Part shown: positions 34,858 to 45,045 of the stretch, in pieces
How positions within the stretch are numbered: position 1 is the first letter of the stretch
How the letters are laid out: each line of letters opens with the position of its first letter
Assembly: GCF_001953985.1 (NCBI RefSeq)
Contig: NZ_MBEI01000062.1
Location: 26,535-90,534, forward strand
Direction: 5' to 3'
DNA length: 64,000 nt
Source of the DNA: Mycobacterium colombiense
Lineage (GTDB): Bacteria > Actinomycetota > Actinomycetes > Mycobacteriales > Mycobacteriaceae
The notes under the pieces: generated by a model
The model's input: the letters and a program-made list of their open reading frames with translations, nothing else
The model's database searches: none
What the model was told of the DNA's origin: nothing
Position numbers and translations under genes: made by a program

Positions 34858-35760
34858 ATGCACGTCGTCACCCTGCACGATCCGTCGTCGCCGGTGGTCG
34901 CGCAGTTTGTTCCCGAGGCGGGGATGATCGGCACGTCGCTGCGCGACGCCGGTGTCGAGCTGCTGGGCCAGCGCCGCGGGCTGGACGCCTACATCTCGGA
35001 CGGCAAGACGATGGGCATCCCGATTCTGTATCCGTGGGCAAATCGATTGGGCGAGAACACCTATACCGCGCAGGACGTCACCGTGACCCTGACGCCTGGA
35101 GAAAACGGCGTGCGTGCCGACCCCAACGGGCTACCCCTCCACGGCGTCCTGGCCGCCTACCCCGCGTGGCGGGTGACCGCCGAGACCGCCAACGGGCTGA
35201 CCGCCGAACTGGATTTCGCGGCCGATCCCCGATTGCTGGCCAGCTTCCCGTATCCGCACGTGCTGACGGTGACGGCGGAACTGGCCGACCGGACGCTGAC
35301 GGTCCGGACCACGGTCACCGCGACCCGCGACCGGTCGGTGCCGCTGTGCTTCGGGTTCCATCCCTATCTGCAGCTGCCCGACGCGCCGCGGGCCGACTGG
35401 ATCATCGAGACACCGCCGTTGCGGCATCTGGGGCTCGACGACAAGGGGCTGCCGACGGGCGAATCCGAGCCGCAGCCTGCGCGCGAAGAGGCGTTGCGCG
35501 ACAAGGCTTTCGACGATGCCTACGACCAGGTGGCCGAGGGCTCGGTATTCGCGGTGTCCGGCGGCGGGCGCCGCATCGAGGTGCACTTCGAACACGGCTA
35601 TCCGGCGGCGCAGATCTTCGCGCCGCCGGTCGACAACCCCGCGAAGGCCATCGTGTGCTTCGAGCCCATGACCGCACCGACCGACGCGCTGCGCCGGGGC
35701 GGCTACCGCTGCGCGCGGCCGGGCGAGCCGGCGGTTATGCAGTTTTCGATCCGGGTGTGA
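34858..35760 (+). CDS. Aldose 1-epimerase-family protein
   Basis: 300 residues of the galactose mutarotase superfamily. The conserved active-site features are the HG..pW-type block LPLHGVLAAYPAWRV (about 95-109) with the His and the later FGFHPYLQL (about 165-173) with the second His, and the C-terminal CFEPMTAP with Glu. Likely a hexose or hexose-6-phosphate mutarotase; the exact sugar is unknown. ATG at 34858 is preceded by GGAGGT at four bases, so this start is better than the one 12 bases upstream, which lies inside the previous gene. It is cotranscribed with the flavohaemoglobin-like gene. Confidence 0.85.
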   Translation: MHVVTLHDPSSPVVAQFVPEAGMIGTSLRDAGVELLGQRRGLDAYISDGKTMGIPILYPWANRLGENTYTAQDVTVTLTPGENGVRADPNGLPLHGVLAAYPAWRVTAETANGLTAELDFAADPRLLASFPYPHVLTVTAELADRTLTVRTTVTATRDRSVPLCFGFHPYLQLPDAPRADWIIETPPLRHLGLDDKGLPTGESEPQPAREEALRDKAFDDAYDQVAEGSVFAVSGGGRRIEVHFEHGYPAAQIFAPPVDNPAKAIVCFEPMTAPTDALRRGGYRCARPGEPAVMQFSIRV

Positions 35761-35818
35761 TCACAGTGACCACGTGGGTCACTGCAGTCGCTGTCTGGTG
35801 GTCACTAGGTGAATGCGA

Positions 35819-35846
35819 AAAGCGCTAGCACATGCGCTAGCGCTTT
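35819..35846. terminator. Bidirectional terminator between the epimerase gene and hspR
   Basis: Perfect 11-base inverted repeat AAAGCGCTAGC - six bases - GCTAGCGCTTT, extendable by more pairs after a one-base bulge. The arms end in AAA and TTT, so the hairpin could serve transcripts from both sides. Confidence 0.85.
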
Positions 35847-35896
35847 CGCGAACTTTGTATGCCTCCGAAGACAGGAACCCTTGGGACGAAAGAGAA

Positions 35897-36280
35897 TCAG
35901 CGTCCCCGGCGCGGCTGCCACACCACCAGCGCAGTGCTCTTGGGCACCACCGCCACATCGCGGCGCTGGCTGGCCCGGGTCTGCGCCAGCTCCTCGGTCA
36001 GCTCCTTGACCCGGGACTGCAGCGCCTCGACCTGATTGGTCAGCTCGATGATGCGCTTGATGCCGGCGAGGTTGACCCCCTCGTCCTGCGAGAGGCGTTG
36101 CACCTCACGCAGCAGGTCGACGTCGTGCTCCGAATACCGCCGTCCCCCACCGGAAGTCCGGCGCGGGCTGACCAGGCCGAGGCGGTCGTAGGTGCGCAGC
36201 GTCTGGGCGTGCATGCCGGCCAGCTCGGCGGCCACCGAGATCAAAAAGGTGCGGGCATCCTCTTTGCGGTTCTTGGCCAT
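35897..36280 (-). CDS. hspR: Heat-shock repressor HspR
   Basis: 127-residue MerR-family repressor that binds HAIR boxes and controls dnaK and clpB operons, with DnaK acting as corepressor in known systems. The N-terminal winged-helix motif is AGMHAQTLRTYDRLGLVSPRR (about 21-41) with the GGGRRYSEHDV recognition wing. The C-terminal half is a coiled coil (VEALQSRVKELTEELAQ). The start overlaps the dnaJ stop by one base (TGATG), so it is the last gene of dnaK-grpE-dnaJ1-hspR and is autoregulated. Confidence 0.95.
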   Translation of the reverse strand: MAKNRKEDARTFLISVAAELAGMHAQTLRTYDRLGLVSPRRTSGGGRRYSEHDVDLLREVQRLSQDEGVNLAGIKRIIELTNQVEALQSRVKELTEELAQTRASQRRDVAVVPKSTALVVWQPRRGR

Positions 36281-37458
36281 CAGCGATTACCCGCCCATCC
36301 CGCCCGGGGATCGAAGCCGCTGGAACGCTCGGCGGCCGCGTACGCCTCCAGCGCCTCCTGGGCCGCGCCCTCCAAATTGGGTGGCACGGCGACCTTTACG
36401 GTCACCAGCAGGTCACCGTTGCCGCCGCCGCGCTTGGGCACACCCCGCCCGCGCACCCGCAGGATCCGGCCGTCGGCGGTGCCCTTGGGCACCCGGACAC
36501 CGACCTTGCCGTCCAGCGTGGGCACCGAAATGGTTGAGCCCAAAGCCAACTCGGTGAAGCTGACGGGAACGGTCACCGTGAGGTCGTCGCCGTCGCGTCC
36601 GAACACCTTGTCCGGGCGCACATGCACCGTCACGTACAGGTCACCCGAGGGCGCACCGCGCAACCCCGCCTCGCCCTGGCCGGGCAGCCGGATGCGCTGC
36701 CCGTCCTCGACGCCCGGCGGGATCCGCACGTTGATGGTGCGGGTGCGGGTGGTGACGCCGGTGCCCTTGCACTCGTCGCAGGGGTGCTCGATGATCGAGC
36801 CGCTGCCCCGACAGTCGGTGCACGGCTCGGAGAAGCCGAACGCGCCCTGGTTGCGGTTGATCACGCCGGAACCGTTACAGGTGGGACACACCTTCGGGCT
36901 GGTGCCCGGCCGCGCGCCACTGCCATGGCAGTTGGTGCACGGCGCCGGGCTGGTCAGCCGCAGCGGCATCGCCACGCCCTTTGCGGCCTCGACGAAATCC
37001 AGCTGGGTTTCGGTCTCGAGGTCGTTGCCGCGGCGCGGCCGGCTGGGCCGGGCGCCCGAACCGCGCCCGAACAAGCCGCCGAACAGGTCACCGATGTTGG
37101 TGCCGCCGCTTCGGCCGGCGGCATCGAACAAATCGTTGAGGTTGAACTCAGCGCCGTCACCGCCGACGTTGAAGCCCCCGAACCCACCGCTGTCGAACCG
37201 GCGCCCGCCAAAACCACCGCCGGCGAACAGCCTTCGGGTTTCGTCGTATTCCTTGCGCTTGGCCGGATCCGACAAGACGTTGTGCGCCTCGGAGACCGCT
37301 TTGAAGCGTTCACCGGCGGCGGGGTTGTCGGGGTTGGCGTCCGGGTGCAGATCGCGCGCCAACTTGCGGTAGGCGCGTTTGATCTCTTCGGGACTGGCGT
37401 CAGAGGAGACGCCCAGCTCCTTATAGAAGTCCTTTTCGACCCATTCACGCTGGGCCAT
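36280..37458 (-). CDS. dnaJ: Co-chaperone DnaJ (DnaJ1)
   Basis: 392-residue class A Hsp40 that stimulates DnaK ATPase and delivers substrates. The J-domain carries HPD in DLHPDANPDN (about 37-46), followed by a Gly/Phe-rich segment (about 80-110), and a zinc-binding domain with four CxxCxGxG repeats: CTNCHGSGA, CPTCNGSGV, CTDCRGSGS and CDECKGTGV (about 165-240). The C-terminal client-binding domains follow. ATG at 37458. Same operon as grpE and hspR. A second dnaJ paralogue is usual in mycobacteria; by position this is dnaJ1. Confidence 0.96.
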   Translation of the reverse strand: MAQREWVEKDFYKELGVSSDASPEEIKRAYRKLARDLHPDANPDNPAAGERFKAVSEAHNVLSDPAKRKEYDETRRLFAGGGFGGRRFDSGGFGGFNVGGDGAEFNLNDLFDAAGRSGGTNIGDLFGGLFGRGSGARPSRPRRGNDLETETQLDFVEAAKGVAMPLRLTSPAPCTNCHGSGARPGTSPKVCPTCNGSGVINRNQGAFGFSEPCTDCRGSGSIIEHPCDECKGTGVTTRTRTINVRIPPGVEDGQRIRLPGQGEAGLRGAPSGDLYVTVHVRPDKVFGRDGDDLTVTVPVSFTELALGSTISVPTLDGKVGVRVPKGTADGRILRVRGRGVPKRGGGNGDLLVTVKVAVPPNLEGAAQEALEAYAAAERSSGFDPRAGWAGNR

Positions 37459-37508
37459 GTCGCGTCACCCCCTCACCTTTCTCTCTTCTGTTGTGCTGAT
37501 TGTGTGGT

Positions 37509-38158
37509 CTAGTCACCGGATGTGCCGGCGTTATCGTCCGATTCGGCCGGCTCGGGTTCCCCAGCCGCCGCGGCGGACTCACCGGCGGGTGCCGCCGCGT
37601 CGCCGTCGTCGTCAACCGTGTCGACGACGCCGACCAGAGCGTGGCGCAGCACCTGGTCACCCAGTTTGTAGCCCTGCCGCATGACAGTGCCGATCACCGG
37701 TCGGGAGCCATCGCCTTCGTGCTGAACGGCTTCGTGCAGCACCGGGTCGAAGTCCTCGCCTTCCTCGCCGAACGCCGACAGGCCGAGGCCGGTCAGCGCG
37801 CCTTCGAGCTTGTCGGCCACCGATTTCAGCGGTCCGGATTCCAGATCGCCGTGCTTGCGTGCCCGGTCGAGATCGTCGAGCACGCCCAGCAATTGGTTGA
37901 CGACGGCCGCCTTGGCCCGGTCCGCCGCGGCCTGCTGGTCGCGCAGCGCCCGCTTGCGGTAGTTGGCGAAGTCGGCCTGCACCCGTTGCAGATCGGCGGT
38001 GAGCTCGGCGACTTTGCCCTCGGGTTGGGCCGCCGTCTCGCCGGTCGGCGCCCCTCCCGGCGCATCGCCGGGAGGGGGGACCTGCCGTACTTCACCTGTC
38101 TCAGGATCGATGCGCCGCTTGTCGGTGACCGTCACCTGTTCCTGTGGGTTGCTTTCCG

Positions 38159-38162
<4 letters not shown>
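37509..38162 (-). CDS. grpE: Nucleotide exchange factor GrpE
   Basis: 217 residues, the DnaK nucleotide exchange factor. The central region is a long helix (QRVQADFANYRKRALRDQQ, about 60-78) followed by the conserved beta-wing domain (VLHEAVQHEGDG; GTVMRQGYKLGDQVLRHA). Both ends are Glu/Ala/Pro-rich and disordered. GTG start at 38162 overlaps the dnaK stop (GTGA). About 18 residues shorter than the M. tuberculosis protein, mainly in low-complexity tails. Confidence 0.95.
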
Positions 38163-40021
<1,859 letters not shown>

Positions 40022-40064
40022 AGTGATTCCTCCTGAATGTGTAGAGCTTGTTTGGTGCCACTAT

Positions 40065-40085
40065 GCTGAGTGAACCAGGCTCAAG
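40065..40085. promoter_or_regulatory. HAIR box 1 upstream of dnaK
   Basis: GCTGAGT - seven bases - GCTCAAG, close to CTTGAGT-N7-ACTCAAG. It lies 44 bases before the dnaK start. Confidence 0.8.
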
Positions 40086-40119
40086 CCTGCCCCTGGGGCC
40101 GGTGGGCTGTCAACCCAGT

Positions 40120-40140
40120 ATTGAGTGTGGTTCGCTCAAC
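40120..40140. promoter_or_regulatory. HAIR box 2 upstream of dnaK
   Basis: ATTGAGT - seven bases - GCTCAAC, the second HspR operator. The two boxes are 55 bases apart, about five helical turns, placing them on the same face of the DNA. Confidence 0.8.
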
Positions 40141-40152
40141 TTGTCGATCATG

Positions 40153-41094
40153 TTAACGGCGGTTGGTCCCGCCTTGTTCCCGGGGTGGCTGAATATTCGA
40201 GGGCCCGCCGGTGACTTCCTCGATCAGCGCGAGCAGCACCTGGGTGGCCGCGCTGGCCTGCCGGGCCGCCGAGGTCGCGACGTAGAGCCGCCACTGCAGG
40301 TCAGGACCGGTGATCGGGACGCTGACCAAGCCCGAGCTGTCGCTGCCCTCGAGGATGAACCAGCTCAGAAAACCGATTCCCAGCCCCTTGCGGATGCAGG
40401 TCGCCGCGGTGCCGATGTCGGCAACCTCCACCGCGACGGTCCGCTCGACACCCGCGGCCGCGAATGCGTTGTCGACCACGGTGCGGTTGCCGTATCCCGG
40501 AGGCCCGTCGACGAACGACATGCCCGCCAGGTCGGCCAGCGAAACCGCCTTGCGCCGGGCCAGTGCGTGCTCGGCGGGAACGACCAGCAGCAGGGGCACC
40601 GAGGCGACGAGCCGGGTGTGCAGGTCAGCCGGCGGCGGACCGGTGAACACCAGGAAGGCGACGTCGAGGTCGCCGTCGCGCAGCTGAGCGGCCAGACCGG
40701 CCGACCCGGCGCTGGCCGCGCGCAAGTGAACCACGACTTCGGGATGGCGGGCGTGCAGCTCGGCGAGCACGGTCGGCACGTCGATGACGCTGACCGACGT
40801 CAGGGTCCCGACGGTGACGGTGCCGCGCACGGTGCCCCGGGCGGCGCCGACCGCGTCCTTGGCCGCGCGAGCAGCGTCGAGGGTGGCCCGCGCGTGGGGT
40901 CGCAGCGCTTCGCCGGCAGGGCTCAGTGCCACGCCGGCCGCGCCCCGGACGAACAGGTCGGTGCCCAGTTCGCGTTCGAGCGCCTTGATGGTGGCCGACA
41001 CCCCGGACTGCACGACGTGCAGGCGCTTGGCCGCCGCCGTGAAGCTTCGGCTGTCCGCGACGGCCAGAAAGTACTCGAGATGGCGAAGCTCCAC
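40153..41094 (-). CDS. LysR-family transcriptional regulator
   Basis: 313 residues. The N-terminal winged helix-turn-helix is RHLEYFLAVADSRSFTAAAKRLHVVQSGVSATIKALE (about residues 4-40, quoted in outline only: SFTAAAKRLHV and QSGVSATI are the key parts). The rest is a periplasmic-binding-protein-like effector domain. I chose the GTG at 41094, which begins VELRHLEYF as LysR proteins usually do; a TTG at 41124 would add ten residues. It is divergent from the aldehyde dehydrogenase gene by about 75 bases, the classic arrangement in which a LysR regulator controls the divergent catabolic genes. Confidence 0.85.
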   Translation of the reverse strand: MELRHLEYFLAVADSRSFTAAAKRLHVVQSGVSATIKALERELGTDLFVRGAAGVALSPAGEALRPHARATLDAARAAKDAVGAARGTVRGTVTVGTLTSVSVIDVPTVLAELHARHPEVVVHLRAASAGSAGLAAQLRDGDLDVAFLVFTGPPPADLHTRLVASVPLLLVVPAEHALARRKAVSLADLAGMSFVDGPPGYGNRTVVDNAFAAAGVERTVAVEVADIGTAATCIRKGLGIGFLSWFILEGSDSSGLVSVPITGPDLQWRLYVATSAARQASAATQVLLALIEEVTGGPSNIQPPREQGGTNRR

Positions 41095-41169
41095 CCCCGC
41101 GATTATCACCGGCGATGATGGCAACCATCAGAAGATATCGTTGGTGCTGATCAGGACGCCGGGCATACC

Positions 41170-42666
41170 GTGACAATGCCCATGGATCAGCACGCCCCCA
41201 CCGAGATCAGCACGCGCTGGTCGTCGGCGTCCGCCGACGACAGGTTCGTCGTGGAAAACCCCGCCACCGGCCAGGTCGTCACCGTCGTGCAAGGGGCCGG
41301 TAGCGAGCAGGTCGACCAGGCCGTACGGGCCGCGCACGCCGCGCACCTGACCTGGAAACAACGCCCGGCGCGCGAACGCGGCCGCTACCTGCGGCAGATC
41401 GCCGACGTCATTCGCGCGCACGCCGACGAGATCGCGGCCCTCGAGTCGAGGGAGATGGGCAAGCCGATCAGCCAGGCGCGCGGCTTCGACGTCGAAGCCG
41501 CGATCGGGATCTTCGAATACTTCGCCGGCATGGTCGAGGTGCTGCCGAGCCAGGCGCGCGACTACGGCCCGATTTTCGACGTCACCACGCTCGAGCCCTA
41601 CGGCGTGATCGCCGGCATCGTGCCCTTCAATTGGCCGCCGATCCACACCGCCGGAAAGGTCGCGCCCGCACTGGCCGTCGGCAACGCCGTGGTGCTCAAA
41701 CCGCCGGAGCAGACGCCCTCGGTGGTGCTGCGACTGGTCGACCTGATCCAGTCGGTGCTGCCCGATCCGGTGGTGCACGCGGTGCCGGGCGGGGGTGAGG
41801 TCGGCGCCGCGCTGGCCGAGCATCAACTCGTGGGCAAGATCTCCTTCACCGGGTCGCCGCGCACCGGCTCGGCCGTGCTGCGCACCGCGGCCGGCAACCT
41901 GACGCCGGCGCTGATGGAGCTGGGTGGAAAGAACCCGCTGCTGGTGTTCGACGACGCCGACCTGCGCGAGGCGCTGCTGGCCGCCATCGACGGCGGCTTC
42001 TTCAACCAGGGTGAGGCGTGCACCGCGGCGTCGCGAATCCTGGTGCAGGACAACATCTACGCGGAGTTCGAGGAGAAGCTGTGCGCCGCGGTGCGCCGGC
42101 TGCGGGTGGGCGACGGCGCCGACCCGGCTACCGACGTGGGTCCTCTGGTCACCCGGGCCCAACGCAAGCAGGTGCTGGAATACCTCGACATCGGCGTGGC
42201 CGAAGGCGCCCGCATCGCCGCCCAGGCGCCGCTGCCGCAGGATCCCCGGCTCGCGGACGGCTACTACGTCGCACCGACCGTGCTGACCGGCGTCACTGCG
42301 TGCATGCGGGTGGCCCAGGAGGAGATCTTCGGCCCGGTGGTCGCCCTGATCCGGTTCAGCGACGAGGCCGAGGCGGTGCGCATCGCCAACGGCACGCCGT
42401 ACGGGCTGGTCGCCGCTGTGTTCACCGCCGACGGCGACCGGGCGCAGCGGGTGAGCCGGCAGATCCGGGCCGGGGCCGTCTTCGTCAACAACTACGCGCG
42501 GGTGGCCATCGGCAGCGGATTCGGCGGCGTCGGCCACAGCGGGTTCGGCCGCGAGCACGCCCAGGAGACGCTGGCCGAATACGGCTACACCAAAACCATC
42601 CGCTGGGCCGCCAACCGCGACAAGCTGCCGTACTGGAACGCCGCCACCAGGGTCCTCGGAGGATAA
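41170..42666 (+). CDS. NAD(P)-dependent aldehyde dehydrogenase
   Basis: 498-residue aldehyde dehydrogenase superfamily member. The catalytic Glu is in LMELGGKNP (about 249-257) and the catalytic Cys in NQGEACTAASR (about 279-289). The Asn of the family is in VPFNWPP. Start candidates are GTG at 41170, and ATG at 41176 and 41182; the N-terminal difference is small. Coupled to the amidohydrolase gene five bases downstream and divergent from a LysR regulator, so it is probably a step in degradation of an aromatic or semialdehyde compound. Substrate unknown. Confidence 0.9.
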   Translation: MTMPMDQHAPTEISTRWSSASADDRFVVENPATGQVVTVVQGAGSEQVDQAVRAAHAAHLTWKQRPARERGRYLRQIADVIRAHADEIAALESREMGKPISQARGFDVEAAIGIFEYFAGMVEVLPSQARDYGPIFDVTTLEPYGVIAGIVPFNWPPIHTAGKVAPALAVGNAVVLKPPEQTPSVVLRLVDLIQSVLPDPVVHAVPGGGEVGAALAEHQLVGKISFTGSPRTGSAVLRTAAGNLTPALMELGGKNPLLVFDDADLREALLAAIDGGFFNQGEACTAASRILVQDNIYAEFEEKLCAAVRRLRVGDGADPATDVGPLVTRAQRKQVLEYLDIGVAEGARIAAQAPLPQDPRLADGYYVAPTVLTGVTACMRVAQEEIFGPVVALIRFSDEAEAVRIANGTPYGLVAAVFTADGDRAQRVSRQIRAGAVFVNNYARVAIGSGFGGVGHSGFGREHAQETLAEYGYTKTIRWAANRDKLPYWNAATRVLGG

Positions 42667-42671
42667 CTCAG

Positions 42672-43622
42672 ATGCGTGTCATAGCGCTCGAAGAGCATTA
42701 CGCCACAACCGAATTCCTGGAAGGCCCAGGCACCTGGCTGGCGTCGCGGCCCGGGATCGTGGAACCGGCCAGCGATCTCGGCGACGGCCGCGTCGCGGCG
42801 ATGGACGAGGCCGGGGTGGACCTGGCGGTGCTGTCGCTGGCCGCGCCCGGGGTGGAACAGCTGGATCCGGATGAGGCGGTGCGGCTGGCCCGCGACTGCA
42901 ACGACCAGCTCGCCGCCGCGGTGCGGCGGTACCCGAATCGGTTAGCGGGCTTCGCCACCCTGCCCACCAGCGCCCCCGACCAGGCGGCCGAGGAACTCGA
43001 GCGGGCAGTGCGCGGGCTCGGCTTTCCCGGCGCGGTGATCAACGGGCACAGCCGAGGCCGCTACCTGGACGACCCGTTCTTCGAGCCCATCCTGGCCCGC
43101 GCGGCCGAGCTGCAGGCCCCGATCTACCTGCATCCGACCATCCCGCCGGCGGGCGTCATCGAATCCAGCTACGCCGGCTTCGCCGAGCCCGTCACGTTCG
43201 CACTGGCGACTGTGGGCTGGGGGTGGCACATCAACACCGCCACCCACGCGCTGCGCATGATTCTCGGCGGCGTCTTCGACCGTCACCCGTCGTTGCAGAT
43301 GATCATCGGGCACATGGGCGAGGCGACGTCGTTCATGCTGCCCCGATTCGACGCCACCCTGAAACCGGAACTGACCGGTCTGCAGCTCGCCGTGAGTTCC
43401 TATCTGCGAGAGAACTTTCACTACACGTTCGCCAACTTCAACGACCACGCGACGTACGCGAACCTGGTGGCGCAGGTGGGGATCGAACGCGTGGCCTTCT
43501 CCGCCGATTACCCATTCGGGTCGATGGTCGACGCCCGCGCCTTCCTCGACGGCTTGCCCCTGTCGGACGACGAGCGGGCCGCCATCAGCCACCGCAACGC
43601 CGAAAAGCTGTTGGGGCTGTAG
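42672..43622 (+). CDS. Amidohydrolase-2 family protein (decarboxylase-like)
   Basis: 316-residue metal-dependent TIM-barrel protein of the amidohydrolase 2/ACMSD family, which includes gamma-resorcylate and 5-carboxyvanillate decarboxylases. The N-terminal metal motif is reduced to EEHYATTEF (Glu-x-His) as in decarboxylases, then the third-strand His in IYLHPTIPP (about 156-164), IIGHMGEA (about 212-219) and the Asp in FSADYPFGS (about 277-285). Decarboxylation rather than hydrolysis is therefore likely. Same operon as the aldehyde dehydrogenase. Confidence 0.85.
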   Translation: MRVIALEEHYATTEFLEGPGTWLASRPGIVEPASDLGDGRVAAMDEAGVDLAVLSLAAPGVEQLDPDEAVRLARDCNDQLAAAVRRYPNRLAGFATLPTSAPDQAAEELERAVRGLGFPGAVINGHSRGRYLDDPFFEPILARAAELQAPIYLHPTIPPAGVIESSYAGFAEPVTFALATVGWGWHINTATHALRMILGGVFDRHPSLQMIIGHMGEATSFMLPRFDATLKPELTGLQLAVSSYLRENFHYTFANFNDHATYANLVAQVGIERVAFSADYPFGSMVDARAFLDGLPLSDDERAAISHRNAEKLLGL

Positions 43623-43762
43623 CGGCTCTGGTCCGACGGTTCGGTCACGCGGCGATAAACCTGGGTCATCGGCTCGGTATCGATAGCCGCGCCAGGGCAG
43701 CGACTTTCACCTCGCGGTGCGTAACCTGAGTGCCGCTGATCGAATCGTCTGGGGAGCGGCGG

Positions 43763-44350
43763 GTGCGGTTTTCGGAGAAGGCGCGGCGGAGCCTGGCCGG
43801 TGGTTCGCTGCTGCTCGTAGCCCTGGTGGGCGGCTCGGAGCTGGTCTCCGGCTGCAGCTCGATCATCGGGGGCCGGCCGGTGGCCTCGCCCGGAGCGGGA
43901 CCCACCGAACCCTCATTCCCCACCCCCAGATCCACACCGCCGTCGGCCACCGCCGCGCCGGCCCCGGGCCCGTCCGCCGCGCCGAGCAACCCGACCAACC
44001 CGGCGGGCGCCATCCCGCTGCCGCCCGACCAGAACGGCTACGTCTTCATCGAAACCAAGTCCGGCGTGACGCGCTGCCAGATCAACAAGGACACCGTCGG
44101 CTGCGAGGCACCGTTCACCAACTCCCCGCTGCAGGACGGTGAGCACGCCAACGGCGTCAGCATCAACACCGGCGGCAAGGTGCAGTGGGTGCTGGGCAAC
44201 CTGGGGGCCATCCCGACGGTCACCATCGACTACAAGACCTACGCGGCGCAGGGCTGGACGATCATCGCCAACGCCGACGGCACCCGCTTCACCAACGACC
44301 AGACCAAGCACGGCATGTTCGTCAGCGTCGAGAAGGTCAACACGTTCTAG
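43763..44350 (+). CDS. Lipoprotein, LpqJ-like (tentative)
   Basis: 195 residues. N-terminal signal with basic start (VRFSEKARRSLAGG), hydrophobic run SLLLVALVGG and lipobox VSGC, so it should be lipid-anchored at Cys31. A Pro/Ser/Thr linker (about 40-80) leads to an extracytoplasmic beta-rich domain (GYVFIETKSGVTRCQINKDT; later VSINTGGKVQWVLGNLG) with two Cys that could pair. The GTG at 43763 has GGGGAGCGG upstream; a GTG at 43730 gives 11 extra residues that are not signal-like. It resembles the LpqJ lipoprotein type, but I cannot confirm orthology. Function unknown. Confidence 0.75.
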   Translation: MRFSEKARRSLAGGSLLLVALVGGSELVSGCSSIIGGRPVASPGAGPTEPSFPTPRSTPPSATAAPAPGPSAAPSNPTNPAGAIPLPPDQNGYVFIETKSGVTRCQINKDTVGCEAPFTNSPLQDGEHANGVSINTGGKVQWVLGNLGAIPTVTIDYKTYAAQGWTIIANADGTRFTNDQTKHGMFVSVEKVNTF

Positions 44351-44362
44351 AGGCTCGAAAGA

Positions 44363-44893
44363 TCAGCCGTCCCAGACCAGGTGGCCGTCGGGGCGACGGC
44401 GGGCACCCTCCGCGGGGCGATGAGGAGTGAGCCGGCCGTCCGGCATGAGGTGTTGCACGGGCACCCCGCGCCCGAGCGCCGTCACGTCGGCGATCAGCCG
44501 CCGGTGGCAGCGCCACCAGACGCTCTCGCTGCACATCACCGCCGTGGTGCGCCGGGCCGCATCGGCCAGGACCTCGTCCAGCGCCGCGTCGAACTCCGGC
44601 GTTCGGGTGTATGCGGCGTACGCCCGGAACGCGGCCACCGTCCACCAACTGTCCGGCTCCGGTTCTCCCGCCGCGATATGCCGCCGCCCGCCGAGGCGCG
44701 GCTCCCACCGATAGTCGATGCCGGATTGCGGCAGCCAGCATTCCAGGGCCTCGCGGCGCACGTCCGGATTGGTCCGACTGGCCGGGTATCGCCGCACATC
44801 CACCACCAGCGCCACTCCCGCTCCGGCAAGCAGCTCCGCCAGCCGCTCCCGGCCGACCGCCCCGTGGCCCACGGTCAGCAACACCCGCTCCAT
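44363..44893 (-). CDS. DUF488-family protein
   Basis: 176 residues. Family motifs: LTVGHG near the start, VVDVRRYPASRTNPDVRRE (about 31-49), LGGRRH, and the Cys-containing CSESVWWRCHRRLIAD (about 121-136), which includes the CSE..xxCHR pattern of DUF488. The Cys and His may form a metal or catalytic site. Function unknown; some relatives are linked to nucleic acid or DNA repair functions by fusion. ATG at 44893 starts directly before the first strand; a longer frame to 44980 adds a Pro/Ser-rich leader. Convergent with the lipoprotein gene (12-base gap). Confidence 0.82.
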   Translation of the reverse strand: MERVLLTVGHGAVGRERLAELLAGAGVALVVDVRRYPASRTNPDVRREALECWLPQSGIDYRWEPRLGGRRHIAAGEPEPDSWWTVAAFRAYAAYTRTPEFDAALDEVLADAARRTTAVMCSESVWWRCHRRLIADVTALGRGVPVQHLMPDGRLTPHRPAEGARRRPDGHLVWDG

Positions 44894-45045
44894 AGGGACA
44901 GCTTGCCCGGGATCGGCGGAGGTTCCGGCCAGAGTGCGAGGTGAATTGATTACCGAGCCTGCTTCGATAATGTTGCCCATGAGCTCGGGAGGGGTGGCGA
45001 TGCGAGCGGGGTTGATCAGCAGTCGGGCGAGCAGCTGAAGATTCG

